NCBI GenBank assembly: GCA_039030075.1
Contig: JBCCEW010000031.1
Coordinates: 1-61,143, forward strand
Direction: 5' to 3'
DNA from: Myxococcota bacterium
Lineage (GTDB): Bacteria > Myxococcota_A > UBA9160 > SMWR01
DNA: 61,143 bases
Part shown: in pieces, positions 25,521 through 34,279 of the stretch
Numbering within the stretch: the first letter of the stretch is position 1
Layout: each line of letters opens with the position of its first letter
Made by a program: the position numbers and the translations under genes
The notes under the pieces: model-generated
Seen by the model: only the letters and a program-made list of their open reading frames with translations
Databases searched by the model: none
What the model was told of the DNA's origin: nothing

Positions 25521-26612
25521 GTGACACGCCGCTCTCCCCCCATCCACGCGGTGATCCTCGCCGGTGGCGCCGGCGAACGTTTCTGGCCCGCTTCGCGGCA
25601 AGCTTTTCCCAAACCCTTCCTGCGTGTCGTGGGCGGCAAGACGCTGCTCGACGCCACCGCGGCGCGCGGGCGTCGTGCGGCGGTGCGCGATGGGCTGTGG
25701 GTCGTGTGCGGCGAAGAGCACGCGCGGCCGATCCGCCGTGCGCTGCCCGGCATGGGTCGCGGGCGCGTCCTCGTCGAGCCGATGCGTCGCAACACGGCCG
25801 CTGCCGTGTGCCTGGCCGCGCTGCGGATCGCCGCCGAGGATCCGGAGGCGGTGATGTTGGTGCTGCCCGCGGACCACCACATCCCCGACGCGCGCGCCTT
25901 CGTCGCCGACATTCGCAAGGCCGCCCGGGCAGCGGCGGAAGAAGACGTCCTGGTCACCCTCGGCGTCGAGCCGACCCGTCCAGAGACGGGCTACGGCTAC
26001 ATCCAACGCAGCACGGCCGTGGGGTCCGCTCACCCGGGCATGTTCCGCGTGCGGCGCTTCGTGGAGAAGCCCGACGCGAAGACCGCGCGTCGCTACCTGC
26101 GCCAGGGGGGCTACTCCTGGAACGCGGGCATCTTCGTGTGGAAGGCCCAGACGATCCTCGAAGAGCTCGAGCGCTACATGCCCGAGCTCCTGCGCGTGCT
26201 CGCGCCGGTCGCATCCCGGCGGCGCGCGCCGGGCAAGGACGCGCTGGCCCGTGCCTACGAGCGCGCGCCTTCCGCCCCGATCGACACGGCGGTCCTCGAG
26301 CGCAGCCAGCGCGTTTGGACCCTGCCGGTTTCGTGGGCCTGGAGCGACGTCGGCACCTGGGAATCGCTCGCCCAGGAACTCGGGGTCGGCCCCGGCGAGT
26401 CCCGTGTCGTCGAAGGCGAGCTTCGCTTCGACGAACCGGGTGGCAACCTCGTCTGGGGGCCTGCTGGGAAGCCCGTGACGCTGCTCGGCGTCGAGGGATT
26501 GGCGGTCATCGACGCGGGCGACGCCTTGCTGGTCACTCGCCTCGACCGCAGCAACGACGTGCGCGGTATCGTAAAGGCACTAAAGGCCCAGGGGCGGGGC
26601 GACGTAACGTAG
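25521..26612 (+). CDS. manC: Mannose-1-phosphate guanylyltransferase
   Basis: This 363-residue nucleotidyltransferase makes GDP-mannose from GTP and mannose-1-phosphate. The pyrophosphorylase signature is VILAGGAGERFWPASRQAFP. MLVLPADHHIPDA, GYGYIQR and FVEKPDAKTARRYL follow, and the sugar-binding SWNAGIFVWKA is clear. There is no C-terminal phosphomannose isomerase domain, so it is the short form. The GTG at 25521 was chosen because it lies just before the conserved N-terminal strand and 1 bp after the previous stop; the ribosome site is weak. The product would be the substrate of the GDP-mannose dehydratase at 21302. Confidence 0.9.
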   Translation: MTRRSPPIHAVILAGGAGERFWPASRQAFPKPFLRVVGGKTLLDATAARGRRAAVRDGLWVVCGEEHARPIRRALPGMGRGRVLVEPMRRNTAAAVCLAALRIAAEDPEAVMLVLPADHHIPDARAFVADIRKAARAAAEEDVLVTLGVEPTRPETGYGYIQRSTAVGSAHPGMFRVRRFVEKPDAKTARRYLRQGGYSWNAGIFVWKAQTILEELERYMPELLRVLAPVASRRRAPGKDALARAYERAPSAPIDTAVLERSQRVWTLPVSWAWSDVGTWESLAQELGVGPGESRVVEGELRFDEPGGNLVWGPAGKPVTLLGVEGLAVIDAGDALLVTRLDRSNDVRGIVKALKAQGRGDVT

Positions 26613-26641
26613 GGATAAGCACCCAAATCGGGGTGGTCAGG

Positions 26642-26679
26642 GCCGACGGGGAGCCCAGCCTGCCCGACGGGAGCTCAGC
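26642..26679 (+). repeat. Pair of 17-18-bp direct repeats after manC
   Basis: CCGACGGGGAGCCCAGCC (26642-26659) recurs 21 bp on as CCGACGGGAGCTCAGCC (26663-26679), with two differences. It lies between the guanylyltransferase and the Crp-type regulator. It may be a remnant of local duplication or a binding site. Confidence 0.45.
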
Positions 26680-26758
26680 CAGCCTGGAGGGGAGCCGGAA
26701 GGACCGAGGGGAATCGCGCAGATCGCGCCAGGTCGGGCCCGCGAAGCGGAAACGACGG

Positions 26759-26801
26759 GTGGGATCGCGCCGGATCCGCGTGGGATCGGTATGAAACGAT
26801 C
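26759..26801. promoter_or_regulatory. Candidate operator cluster upstream of the Crp-family gene
   Basis: A 9-bp direct repeat GTGGGATCG occurs at 26759-26767 and 26780-26788. The second copy runs into an inverted repeat GATCG-N8-CGATC (26784-26801), which ends 45 bp before the ATG at 26847. Size and position suit a dimeric regulator such as the Crp-type protein itself. The half-sites do not match the E. coli CRP (TGTGA) or FNR (TTGAT) consensus. Confidence 0.3.
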
Positions 26802-26846
26802 ACGCCGCGGATTCCGTCGAACTCGGGACCACCGGGGGGACCGACC

Positions 26847-27512
26847 ATGAGCCGACACACCAAAGAAGCGCTCGACTCGCTGCGGGGAATCCCGCTGTTT
26901 TCCGGGGTCAAGGACGACGACCTCGCGCGTATCGCGGACCTCCTGATCGAACGTCGCTTCCCGAAGCACAAGACGATCGTCGAAGAGGGGCTGCCTGGCG
27001 ACTACATGTACGTGATCCGCGAGGGTCGCGTGCAGGTGTCGAAGCTCTCCGACGACGGCCGCGAGAAGATCCTCGAGTTCTTCGAGGCGGGCGCCTTCTT
27101 CGGAGAAATGTCGCTGCTCGACGACGCGCCGCGGTCCGCGAGCGTGCGCGCCCTGACCGACACCCGCATCTTCGCGCTGTCTCGCGCCGACTTTCTCGGG
27201 ATGATGCGACGCTCCCCCGACATCGCGATGGCGGTGGTCCAGGAGCTGACCCGTCGCCTTCGTGACACCGACGAGCAAGCCAGCTCGCTGTCCTTCCAGC
27301 GCGTCACCCAGCGGACCCAGGGTCTCCTGCAGCGCCTCGCGAAGGAAGAGTCGGACCGCGTGGGTCGTCACATCACGCCGGCACTCACCCACCAGCAGAT
27401 CGCCGACATGATCGGGACCTCGCGCGAGACGGTGACGCGCGCGCTGAAAGACCTGAAGACCGAGGGCTGGCTCGAACAAGAGGGCAAGCGCTACCTCGTT
27501 CCCTCGCCCTGA
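26847..27512 (+). CDS. Crp/Fnr-family transcriptional regulator
   Basis: This 221-residue regulator has an N-terminal cyclic-nucleotide-binding-type beta roll (IPLFSGVKDDDLARIADLLI, then GLPGDYMYVIREGRVQVSKL and FFGEMSLLDDAPRSASVRAL) and a dimerisation helix. A C-terminal winged helix-turn-helix follows (LTHQQIADMIGTSRETVTRA). The phosphate-binding-type residues FGEMSLLDDAPRSASV resemble those of cyclic-AMP receptors. No cysteine cluster for an iron-sulphur sensor is present, so it is not an oxygen-sensing FNR. The ATG is preceded by GGGGGGA. It lies between the nucleotide-sugar genes and a two-component pair. Its targets are unknown. Confidence 0.9.
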   Translation: MSRHTKEALDSLRGIPLFSGVKDDDLARIADLLIERRFPKHKTIVEEGLPGDYMYVIREGRVQVSKLSDDGREKILEFFEAGAFFGEMSLLDDAPRSASVRALTDTRIFALSRADFLGMMRRSPDIAMAVVQELTRRLRDTDEQASSLSFQRVTQRTQGLLQRLAKEESDRVGRHITPALTHQQIADMIGTSRETVTRALKDLKTEGWLEQEGKRYLVPSP

Positions 27513-27589
27513 GCCCACGGGCCAGACCACACGCACCGAGGCCCACAGGCGCCTCCAGAGCACGGCCGGGGCCACCGATCAGTGGATCC

Positions 27590-28720
27590 ATGGTCATCCA
27601 CGATCCCGCCGTCGCTGCAGCGGTGTGGGAGCATTCGAGCGCCGGCGTATTCGCCGTCGATCGCAACGGTCGGCTCGCCCTGATGAACGCGGCCGCCGAG
27701 CAGATCCTCGGCGTCGGCGTCGGCGCGCGGGCGCAGGCGGGGGCCCACTTCGAGGAGACCCTCGCGGGTCACCCGGCGCTGGTGCGGCTGCTGCGCGAGG
27801 CGCTGGCCGGACGCCCGGCCCTATCCCGGGCCGAGATCGGCCTGGGGCCCGCCGAAGACGTGCGGACGCTGGGCTTCTCGCTCACCACCTGGCCAGCCGA
27901 GGACGGCGACCTGGGCGGTGTCGCGCTCGTGTTCCGGGACCTCACGCCGATCGAGCGCTCCGACGAACGCCAACGCCAGCAGGAACGCCTCGCGGCCCTC
28001 GGCGCGATGGCCGCCGGGTTGGCCCACGAGCTCCGCAACCCACTCGCGGGCATGGAAGTGGCCGCCGGCCTGCTCGAGCGGCGCTTCAAGCACGACGCCG
28101 AGAGCCTCGAGCTCGTCGGCGACCTGCGCCTGCAGCTGCGCTCACTGAGCGACACCGTGACGGCGAGCCTCGACTTCCTCCGGCCCGTGCAGGTACGCCG
28201 TGAGTGTCTCGATCCCGTCGAGTGCCTGGAGGACGCACTCTCGGTGGCGTTGAGCCGGGCGCCCGCTCCCGATCGCGTGGAGCGCCGCTTCGCAGCGGCC
28301 CTCCCGGCGTTTTCGGGGGATCGCGCGCTGTTGGGCGTCGCCCTGACGAATCTGCTCATCAACGCCTGCGAGGCGTTGCTCTCGCAGTCCGGTTCGGCGT
28401 CGCGGCTCGAGCTCGGCCTCGAGGTCGGTGCCGCGCCGGAATTGACGCGCGCGGTTCGTGTGGACCAGCCCGGGACGCGCGAACGGGCTCCCGCCCGCGA
28501 GCTGCGCATCGCGGTCGCCGACAACGGGCCGGGGATTCCGACCGACCAGCGCGACAAGATCTTCGACCCGTTCTTCACCACGAAGGAACGCGGCTCCGGG
28601 ATCGGTCTGGCCCACGTCCAGAAGATCGTCGCCGCCCACGGTGGCAGCCTCTCGCTCACGACCTCGGCGGCGGGCAGCACCTTCCTCGTGCACCTGCCGC
28701 TCCTCGAGGAGGGCACATGA
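27590..28720 (+). CDS. PAS-containing sensor histidine kinase (NtrB-like)
   Basis: This 376-residue soluble kinase has an N-terminal PAS domain ([20 protein letters not shown]). The dimerisation and phospho-acceptor helix is [20 protein letters not shown], with the phosphorylated His at residue 146. The ATPase domain shows the N box [10 protein letters not shown], the G1 box [20 protein letters not shown] and the G2 box [18 protein letters not shown]. No transmembrane helix is seen, so the signal should be cytoplasmic. It overlaps the downstream sigma-54 response regulator by ATGA, and the two should form a pair. The arrangement parallels NtrB-NtrC; the position before a PrsT-like gene suggests control of the exosortase system. 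Confidence 0.9.
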   Translation: MVIHDPAVAAAVWEHSSAGVFAVDRNGRLALMNAAAEQILGVGVGARAQAGAHFEETLAGHPALVRLLREALAGRPALSRAEIGLGPAEDVRTLGFSLTTWPAEDGDLGGVALVFRDLTPIERSDERQRQQERLAALGAMAAGLAHELRNPLAGMEVAAGLLERRFKHDAESLELVGDLRLQLRSLSDTVTASLDFLRPVQVRRECLDPVECLEDALSVALSRAPAPDRVERRFAAALPAFSGDRALLGVALTNLLINACEALLSQSGSASRLELGLEVGAAPELTRAVRVDQPGTRERAPARELRIAVADNGPGIPTDQRDKIFDPFFTTKERGSGIGLAHVQKIVAAHGGSLSLTTSAAGSTFLVHLPLLEEGT

Positions 28721-30183
28721 GCCTGGCGGGCGCCCGCATCCTCGTGGTCGAGGACCACGCTCCGCTGCGGCGCGGAATCGTGGCCGCGCTGCGCGACCGC
28801 GGAGCCGATGTCGAGGAGTGCGACCGCGGCGACACAGCGCTCGCGCGGGTGAGCGACGCCCACTCGGGCGGGTACGACGTGGTGCTCACCGACCTGCGCC
28901 TACCCGTTGCCGACGGACTCGAGGTACTCGCGGCCGCGCGTGCCCGTGACGAGCGCTGTTCGGTGCTCTTACTGACGGCCTACGGGAGCGTCGACACCGC
29001 GGTGCGCGCAATGCAGGCCGGTGCGTTCGACTTCCTCGAGAAGCCGGTGGACCTGGCTCAGCTCGAGCTGCGCATCGAGCGCGCCCTGGAGCATCGGCGG
29101 CTGGTGGGTGAGGTGCGCGAACTGCGTGAGGAACGCGCCGGGCGTGAGGCCGCGCGCGAGGTCGTCGCGCGCGACCCGGCGATGCGCGACGCGCTCGAGC
29201 TGGCCCGTCGCGTGGCCGCGACGCGCTCGAACGTGCTGATCACGGGCGAGACGGGGACCGGCAAGGAGCTGATCGCGGGCCTGATCCACCGGGCCTCGAC
29301 GCGGTCCGGGGCGCCGCTGGTGCAGGTGAACTGCGCGGCGCTGCCCGAGACCCTGCTCGAATCCGAACTCTTCGGGCACGAGCGCGGTGCATTCACAGGC
29401 GCGGACCGGCGCCGCGCGGGACGCTTCGAAGAAGCGAGCGGGGGCACCCTGTTCCTCGACGAGATCGGCGAGCTCTCGGGTGCGACCCAGGCGAAGCTGC
29501 TCCGCGTGCTCCAGGACCAGCGCTTCCACCGGCTCGGCGGGAACGAGGCGCTCCACACGGACGCGCGGATCGTGGCGGCGACGAACCGGGATCTCGAGGC
29601 GGAAGTGCGGTCCGGCGCGTTCCGGGAGGACCTCTTCTTCCGCCTCGACGTCATCCGCATCGAGCTGCCGCCCCTGCGGGAGCGTCCCGACGATCTGGTC
29701 GAACTCGCCCAGCGCTTCCTGCAGGAGTTCGCAGCCGGCCGGGACAGCGCACCGCGCGGATTCGCCCCGGATGCGCTGCGACGGCTGCGCGCCCACCGCT
29801 GGCCGGGAAACGTGCGCGAGCTGCGAAACGCGATCGAGCGCGCCGAGCTGCTGGCGCCTGGGGCGACGATCCGGGCCGAGGATCTCTCGCTGGTCGAGGC
29901 GGCTCCCGCGGAGGATGCGGCTGCCTGGCGCCCTCAGCTCCCGCCCCCGGGCTGGACCCTCGATGACTGGGAGCGTGCGCTGGTAGAGGAAGCCTTGCTC
30001 CGCACCGGCTACGTTCAGAAAGACGCCTGCGAGCTGCTCGGGATCAGTCGGCGAAAGCTGAACTACATGATCCAGAAGATGGGCATCACCCACGAGCGCT
30101 GGCGTCGCAATCGGCCGACCACCGACGCCTCGGACGACGCGGAAACCCCGGATTCCAAAGGGCTTGATTCCCGTCCCCGTTGA
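28717..30183 (+). CDS. Sigma-54-dependent response regulator (NtrC-type)
   Basis: This 488-residue activator has a receiver domain with phospho-acceptor Asp59 ([13 protein letters not shown]) and the Lys of LEKPVD. The AAA+ domain has Walker [17 protein letters not shown], the sigma-54 contact loop [11 protein letters not shown] and [15 protein letters not shown]-terminal Fis-like helix-turn-helix reads [20 protein letters not shown]. The ATG overlaps the kinase stop, so the pair is translated together. It differs enough from the regulator at 12912 in receiver and DNA-binding helix to suggest different sites. Targets are not known; no clear -24/-12 site was found in the nearby intergenic gaps. 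Confidence 0.92.
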   Translation: MSLAGARILVVEDHAPLRRGIVAALRDRGADVEECDRGDTALARVSDAHSGGYDVVLTDLRLPVADGLEVLAAARARDERCSVLLLTAYGSVDTAVRAMQAGAFDFLEKPVDLAQLELRIERALEHRRLVGEVRELREERAGREAAREVVARDPAMRDALELARRVAATRSNVLITGETGTGKELIAGLIHRASTRSGAPLVQVNCAALPETLLESELFGHERGAFTGADRRRAGRFEEASGGTLFLDEIGELSGATQAKLLRVLQDQRFHRLGGNEALHTDARIVAATNRDLEAEVRSGAFREDLFFRLDVIRIELPPLRERPDDLVELAQRFLQEFAAGRDSAPRGFAPDALRRLRAHRWPGNVRELRNAIERAELLAPGATIRAEDLSLVEAAPAEDAAAWRPQLPPPGWTLDDWERALVEEALLRTGYVQKDACELLGISRRKLNYMIQKMGITHERWRRNRPTTDASDDAETPDSKGLDSRPR

Positions 30184-30262
30184 ATGAACCCTACCCACCC
30201 ACCCGGTTTCCAAGCCCCTGGACGGGATCCCCTGTCTCGTCCCCCTAGAGGTAAGAGCTTCG

Positions 30263-32725
30263 ATGCGCGTTCTCGTTTCCGACCTTCGTGTACTGGTCCT
30301 CGGCCTGTTGGGCCTCGTGCTGCTCGCGGGCGCCTGTGGCTCCGACGAGTCCGCGCTGGCCGACCACTTCGACCGCGGTGAGGAATACCGCGAGAACGAG
30401 CAGTGGGAAGAAGCGATCATCGAGTACAAGAACGTGCTCCAGATCGATCCGAACCACGGGGGAGCGCATTTCGGGCTCTCCCAGTCGTTCTTGAGCTCCG
30501 GCAAGACCGCGGAGGGCTTCTGGGAGCTGCGCGAGGCCGTCCGCACGGATCCCGGCAACCACGAAGCCGCCGTGCAGTTCGGCCAGCTCTCGGTCTACGC
30601 GGGCGAACTCGAGGAGGCGCTCGAGCGCGCCAACGCCGTGATCGCGGCCGAGCCCAACAACGAAAAGGCGTGGCTCGTGAAGGGGCAGGCCCACGAGGGT
30701 CTGGAACAGCGCGACGAGGCCCTGGCCGCTTTCGAGAAGGCGGTCGACGTGAAGCCCGACGACGACGCGGTCCTGCTCGTCCTCGCCAACTTCCACCGTC
30801 GGGCCGGGGACCGCGTGCGCGCCGAGCCGCTCTTCCGGAAGGCGGCCGACGACCATCCGTCGACGCGCTCGTTGCTCGCGTTGGCAGGGTTCTACTCCGA
30901 GGACAAGGACCGCGACGGCGAAGCCGAGGGGGCCTACCGCCGCGCCCTGGCGGTCGCCGAGGACGGCGACATCGAGCGCTCGTACGGGCTGCTCGGCAAC
31001 TACCTCTACGCGCGCGAGCGGCCCGACGAGGCGATCGCGGTCTTCAACGAGGGCATCGAGAAGTCGGTCGATCCTCTGCCGCTCATGTACCGCCTCGCGC
31101 GGATCTACCTCGGTCAGGGCAGGGAAGACGATGCGAACGCGCTGATCGAAGAGGCGACCACGAAGGTCACCGACGATCCCCAGCCCTATCTCACCCTGTC
31201 GAGCTATCGCGGCGCCCAGGGCGACCTGGCCGGTGCGCTCGAAGCCGCCGAGAACGCGATCCGCGTGGCTCCGGACAACGAGAACGGCCCGCTTCGCAAG
31301 GCCGAGGTCCTGCTCGAGATGGGCTACCGCGACGGCGACGAGGAGTTGACGAAGCAGGCCCGCGAGCTCGTCGATGGCGTGCTCGAGAAGGAGCCCTCGA
31401 ATCCGGGCGGCCTGTTCGTGCGCTCGAAGCTCGACCTCGCCGAGGTGAAGCTCGACGACGCGATCCAGGGCCTCCGAGCGGCGATCGACGTGCGTCCGGA
31501 CTGGGCCGAGGCCCACTTCCTGCTGGGTTCCGCACTGCGCATGAGCGGTCAGCGGGCGGCCGCCCGCACCGAACTCGCGCGGGCCCTCGAGATCGACGCC
31601 TCGCTCTTCGAGGCACGCCGGGTCCTCGCCGACGTGCACGCCGATCTCGGCGAGCACGAGTACGCCGTCGAAGAGGGACGCCGCTACCTGCAGATCAACC
31701 CGGGGTCGAACACGACCCGCATTCGCGTGGCCCAGGGCCTGATCCACATGGGTCGGATCGACGAGGCCCGCACCGAGATCGAGTCGATCCCGGCCGAGGC
31801 CCGGGACGAGCAGGTGGAGTTCGCCCTCGGTCGCATCCATCACCAGATGGGCGACTACGAGACGGCTCACCAGTTCCTGCTCGCCGCGGTCGAGCGGCGC
31901 CCGGATCACCCCGAGATCTTGAGCAGCCTCCTGGCGACGGAGGAGCGACTCGGGAAGACCGACGACGGCATCGCGCGGGTGCTGAAAGCGGTCGAGGACA
32001 ACCCGGACTCGTCCTCGCTGCAGCGACTCCTCGGTGTCATGTCCCTCGCGCAGGGCAAGCCCGAGGACGCGATCGCCGCCTTCGAGAAGGCGATCGAGAT
32101 CGACCCTTCGGACATGACGGCCTATCGCAACCTGGCCGACGTGTACGCGCGCACCGGTCGCACGCAGCAGATCATCGAGACCTACGAGAAGGCTCTGGAG
32201 CAGCGGCCCGACCAGCCGCGTATCCATCACTTCCTCGGCGTGCTCCACGAGATGGGCGGCCGCACCGATGTGGCGGTGAAGCACTACGAGAAGGCCATCC
32301 AGTTCGCCCCGGATCTGGCCGAGTCGAAGAACAATCTCGCCTATCTCTACGCCGAGTCGGGCGAGAACCTGGATCGGGCACTCGACCTCGCCCAGGACGC
32401 CAAGGCGCTTCTGCCCGACGATCCCAACACGGCCGACACGTTGGGCTGGGTGCTCTACCGGCGCGGCGTGCCCGGGGCGGCGGTGGGCTACCTCAAGGAA
32501 GCCGAAGCCGGGCTGGAGTCGGACGATCCGAATCTCGGGCTCATCCGCCACCACCTCGCTCTGGCCTACAAGGAGAGCGGCGAAAAGGAGAACGCCCGGT
32601 CGGCCGCGCGGCGCGCGATCGAGGCCCATTCCGAGTTCGTCGAGGCCCAGAAGGCCCGTGGGGTCCGCAATATGCCCCCGCCGCCGTGGCTCGGCGAGGC
32701 GAAGAGCATGGTGGAGAGCCTCTAA
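30263..32725 (+). CDS. PrsT-like TPR-repeat lipoprotein of the exosortase system
   Basis: This 820-residue protein is built of tetratricopeptide repeats from about residue 30 to the end, for example YRENEQWEEAIIEYKNVLQI and ALAAFEKAVDVKPDDD. The N-terminus is a signal peptide with a near-consensus lipobox (LLAGAC, Cys25), suggesting anchoring at a membrane. Length, lipid anchor and repeat content match PrsT, the TPR lipoprotein tied to PEP-CTERM/exosortase loci. It follows the sigma-54 pair by 79 bp, consistent with the known PrsK-PrsR-PrsT grouping. TPR lipoproteins in exopolysaccharide systems often act as assembly scaffolds; the specific role is not known. Confidence 0.82.
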   Translation: MRVLVSDLRVLVLGLLGLVLLAGACGSDESALADHFDRGEEYRENEQWEEAIIEYKNVLQIDPNHGGAHFGLSQSFLSSGKTAEGFWELREAVRTDPGNHEAAVQFGQLSVYAGELEEALERANAVIAAEPNNEKAWLVKGQAHEGLEQRDEALAAFEKAVDVKPDDDAVLLVLANFHRRAGDRVRAEPLFRKAADDHPSTRSLLALAGFYSEDKDRDGEAEGAYRRALAVAEDGDIERSYGLLGNYLYARERPDEAIAVFNEGIEKSVDPLPLMYRLARIYLGQGREDDANALIEEATTKVTDDPQPYLTLSSYRGAQGDLAGALEAAENAIRVAPDNENGPLRKAEVLLEMGYRDGDEELTKQARELVDGVLEKEPSNPGGLFVRSKLDLAEVKLDDAIQGLRAAIDVRPDWAEAHFLLGSALRMSGQRAAARTELARALEIDASLFEARRVLADVHADLGEHEYAVEEGRRYLQINPGSNTTRIRVAQGLIHMGRIDEARTEIESIPAEARDEQVEFALGRIHHQMGDYETAHQFLLAAVERRPDHPEILSSLLATEERLGKTDDGIARVLKAVEDNPDSSSLQRLLGVMSLAQGKPEDAIAAFEKAIEIDPSDMTAYRNLADVYARTGRTQQIIETYEKALEQRPDQPRIHHFLGVLHEMGGRTDVAVKHYEKAIQFAPDLAESKNNLAYLYAESGENLDRALDLAQDAKALLPDDPNTADTLGWVLYRRGVPGAAVGYLKEAEAGLESDDPNLGLIRHHLALAYKESGEKENARSAARRAIEAHSEFVEAQKARGVRNMPPPPWLGEAKSMVESL

Positions 32726-32828
32726 GCCCTCGCCAGCGCTCGATTCTGCGTCCCCTCGCCGGTCCCGCTCGGGCTCCGGGAAGGGTCAAGCCCACTCGGT
32801 GGCCGTCCGATAACTCTCCGGTGCAAGT

Positions 32829-32845
32829 GCACCCGCTGCGGGTGC
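32829..32845 (+). promoter_or_regulatory. Hairpin just upstream of the LysM gene's ribosome site
   Basis: GCACCCG and CGGGTGC form a perfect 7-bp stem with a 3-nt loop (CTG), ending 7 nt before the GGAGGG ribosome site. It could be an operator or a leader hairpin. No T-tract follows, so termination is less likely. Confidence 0.35.
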
Positions 32846-32863
32846 GACAGCCGGAGGGTGGCG

Positions 32864-34219
32864 ATGAACGCCTGGAAGCGGACGTTGGGGATGGGTCTCG
32901 GCCTGTGCATCGGGGCGGCGACGCCGTGCTTCGCCGAGTCGGTGGAAGCGGTGGACGCACCGGAAGCGGCGGCTCTGGAGACCTCGATCGAAGAGGTCGC
33001 GGAGGCGCCGGCCGCCATGGCGGACGCGGCGGACGAAGATGTCGCCGTCGAGCCCGCGGCCCTGGACGATGCGATGCCGCTCGAGGATGACAGCACGTGG
33101 GACGAGACCGCCGACCTGGCGGCCGAGACCGCGGAGGGCGCGGATGCGCCGGTGGCCGAGACGCCGGCCGAGCCGAGCGGACCGGTTCTCGGGGCCGTGG
33201 GATACGACTCGGCGGGTCAACCCGGTCGCGTCCACGTCGTCGCATCGGGCGACACGCTCTGGGACATCTCCGACGCCTACCTGGGCACGCCCTGGGTGTG
33301 GCCGTCGATCTGGCAGGACAACGGGGACATTGCCAACCCCCACGTGATTCACCCCGGGGATCGCATCTGGATCACTCCGAACGAGATGCGTCGCATTTCG
33401 GCGGAAGAGGCCGAGGTGTTCCTGACCAACGCGCCGGCGCCCGAGGAGAGCTTCGAGACCGTGCCGGCCGCGCTGGACACCGAGACCGAGGAGCCCCCGG
33501 TCGCGATCGTGCAGCCTTCGCTCGTTCCTGAAGAGGCCCGCATGGTCCGCGTCTCGTCGCTCGAATCGGCGGGTCTGATCTCTCCGCAGATGCTGACGAG
33601 CGCCGCGAGCGTCGTCGGTCGCGTGCCCCAGCGCCTGCTGATGAGTCAGGAAGATCGCGTGTACCTCGGTCTGGGCGAGAGCGAGGTCGCGGTGGGCGAC
33701 GAGTTCACCATCTTCCGTACCAACGAAAAGGTGACGGACCCGGACACGGGTCTCCTGCTCGGCTACCACGTGGAGATCGTCGGTTGGGTGCAGGTCGAGG
33801 AGACCTTCCCCGAGACCTCTCTCGCGTCGATCCGCATGTCGACGGGCGTCGTCGAAGAGGGCGACCGCATCATGCCGCGCGAGCCGGTGACGCCCGAAGT
33901 CGCGATGCGCGCGGCTCCCGACGGCGTCGAGGGCAAGATCAGCTACTTCCCGAAGCGCCGCGTGCTGATGGGATTCTCCGACTTCGTCTACCTCAACCGC
34001 GGCACGCTCGACGGTGTCGAAGTCGGCAGCCCGCTCGAGGTGTACCGCCCCGGCTACGGTGCGGTCGAGGTGTCGCGCGACGAGCGGGTGGAAGTGCCCG
34101 ATCGGGTCGTGGCCCAGATGCTCGTGGTGAAGGCTTCCGAAGAGTCTGCCGTCGCGCTGGTGATCTCCACGGCGACCGAGCTCGAGCTCGGGGATCGCTT
34201 CCGCGGCGCCACGCAGTAG
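32864..34219 (+). CDS. LysM-domain envelope protein
   Basis: This 451-residue protein has a signal peptide (RTLGMGLGLCIGAATPCFA). An acidic, alanine-rich linker (residues about 27-110) leads to one LysM peptidoglycan-binding domain (VHVVASGDTLWDISDAYLGT through HPGDRIWITP). The remaining 300 residues contain repeated beta-rich elements such as VGDEFTIFRTNEKVTDPDTG and a final ELGDRFRG, with no named family that I recognise. It should be periplasmic and bind the cell wall. The start at ATG 32864 was preferred over an in-frame GTG two codons upstream because it is well spaced from GGAGGG. The proteins at 54548 and here share the LysM type WPSIW/WPELY. Confidence 0.75.
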   Translation: MNAWKRTLGMGLGLCIGAATPCFAESVEAVDAPEAAALETSIEEVAEAPAAMADAADEDVAVEPAALDDAMPLEDDSTWDETADLAAETAEGADAPVAETPAEPSGPVLGAVGYDSAGQPGRVHVVASGDTLWDISDAYLGTPWVWPSIWQDNGDIANPHVIHPGDRIWITPNEMRRISAEEAEVFLTNAPAPEESFETVPAALDTETEEPPVAIVQPSLVPEEARMVRVSSLESAGLISPQMLTSAASVVGRVPQRLLMSQEDRVYLGLGESEVAVGDEFTIFRTNEKVTDPDTGLLLGYHVEIVGWVQVEETFPETSLASIRMSTGVVEEGDRIMPREPVTPEVAMRAAPDGVEGKISYFPKRRVLMGFSDFVYLNRGTLDGVEVGSPLEVYRPGYGAVEVSRDERVEVPDRVVAQMLVVKASEESAVALVISTATELELGDRFRGATQ

Positions 34220-34247
34220 CACGCGTCTGCGCCGGAAACGTGTCATG

Positions 34248-34273
34248 CTCCCGGGGACCCCGGTCCCCGGGAG
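34248..34273 (+). terminator. 11-bp perfect hairpin between the LysM gene and dprA
   Basis: CTCCCGGGGAC and GTCCCCGGGAG pair over 11 bp around a CCCG loop, followed by TTTC. This looks like a terminator for the upstream gene. The 3' arm also contains GGGAG, the only good ribosome-binding sequence for dprA (GTG at 34280), so the hairpin could block dprA translation. Confidence 0.6.
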
Positions 34274-34279
34274 TTTCGC

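Noticed and set aside
26613-26846. Insertion-sequence remnant suggested by direct repeats
   Set aside because: No transposase fragment or terminal inverted repeats are present; the repeats are only 17-18 bp and 21 bp apart.
30245-32629. A 794-codon frame on the reverse strand opposite the PrsT-like gene
   Set aside because: It mirrors the TPR gene codon for codon, has no family motif and no ribosome site; the forward TPR lipoprotein explains the region.
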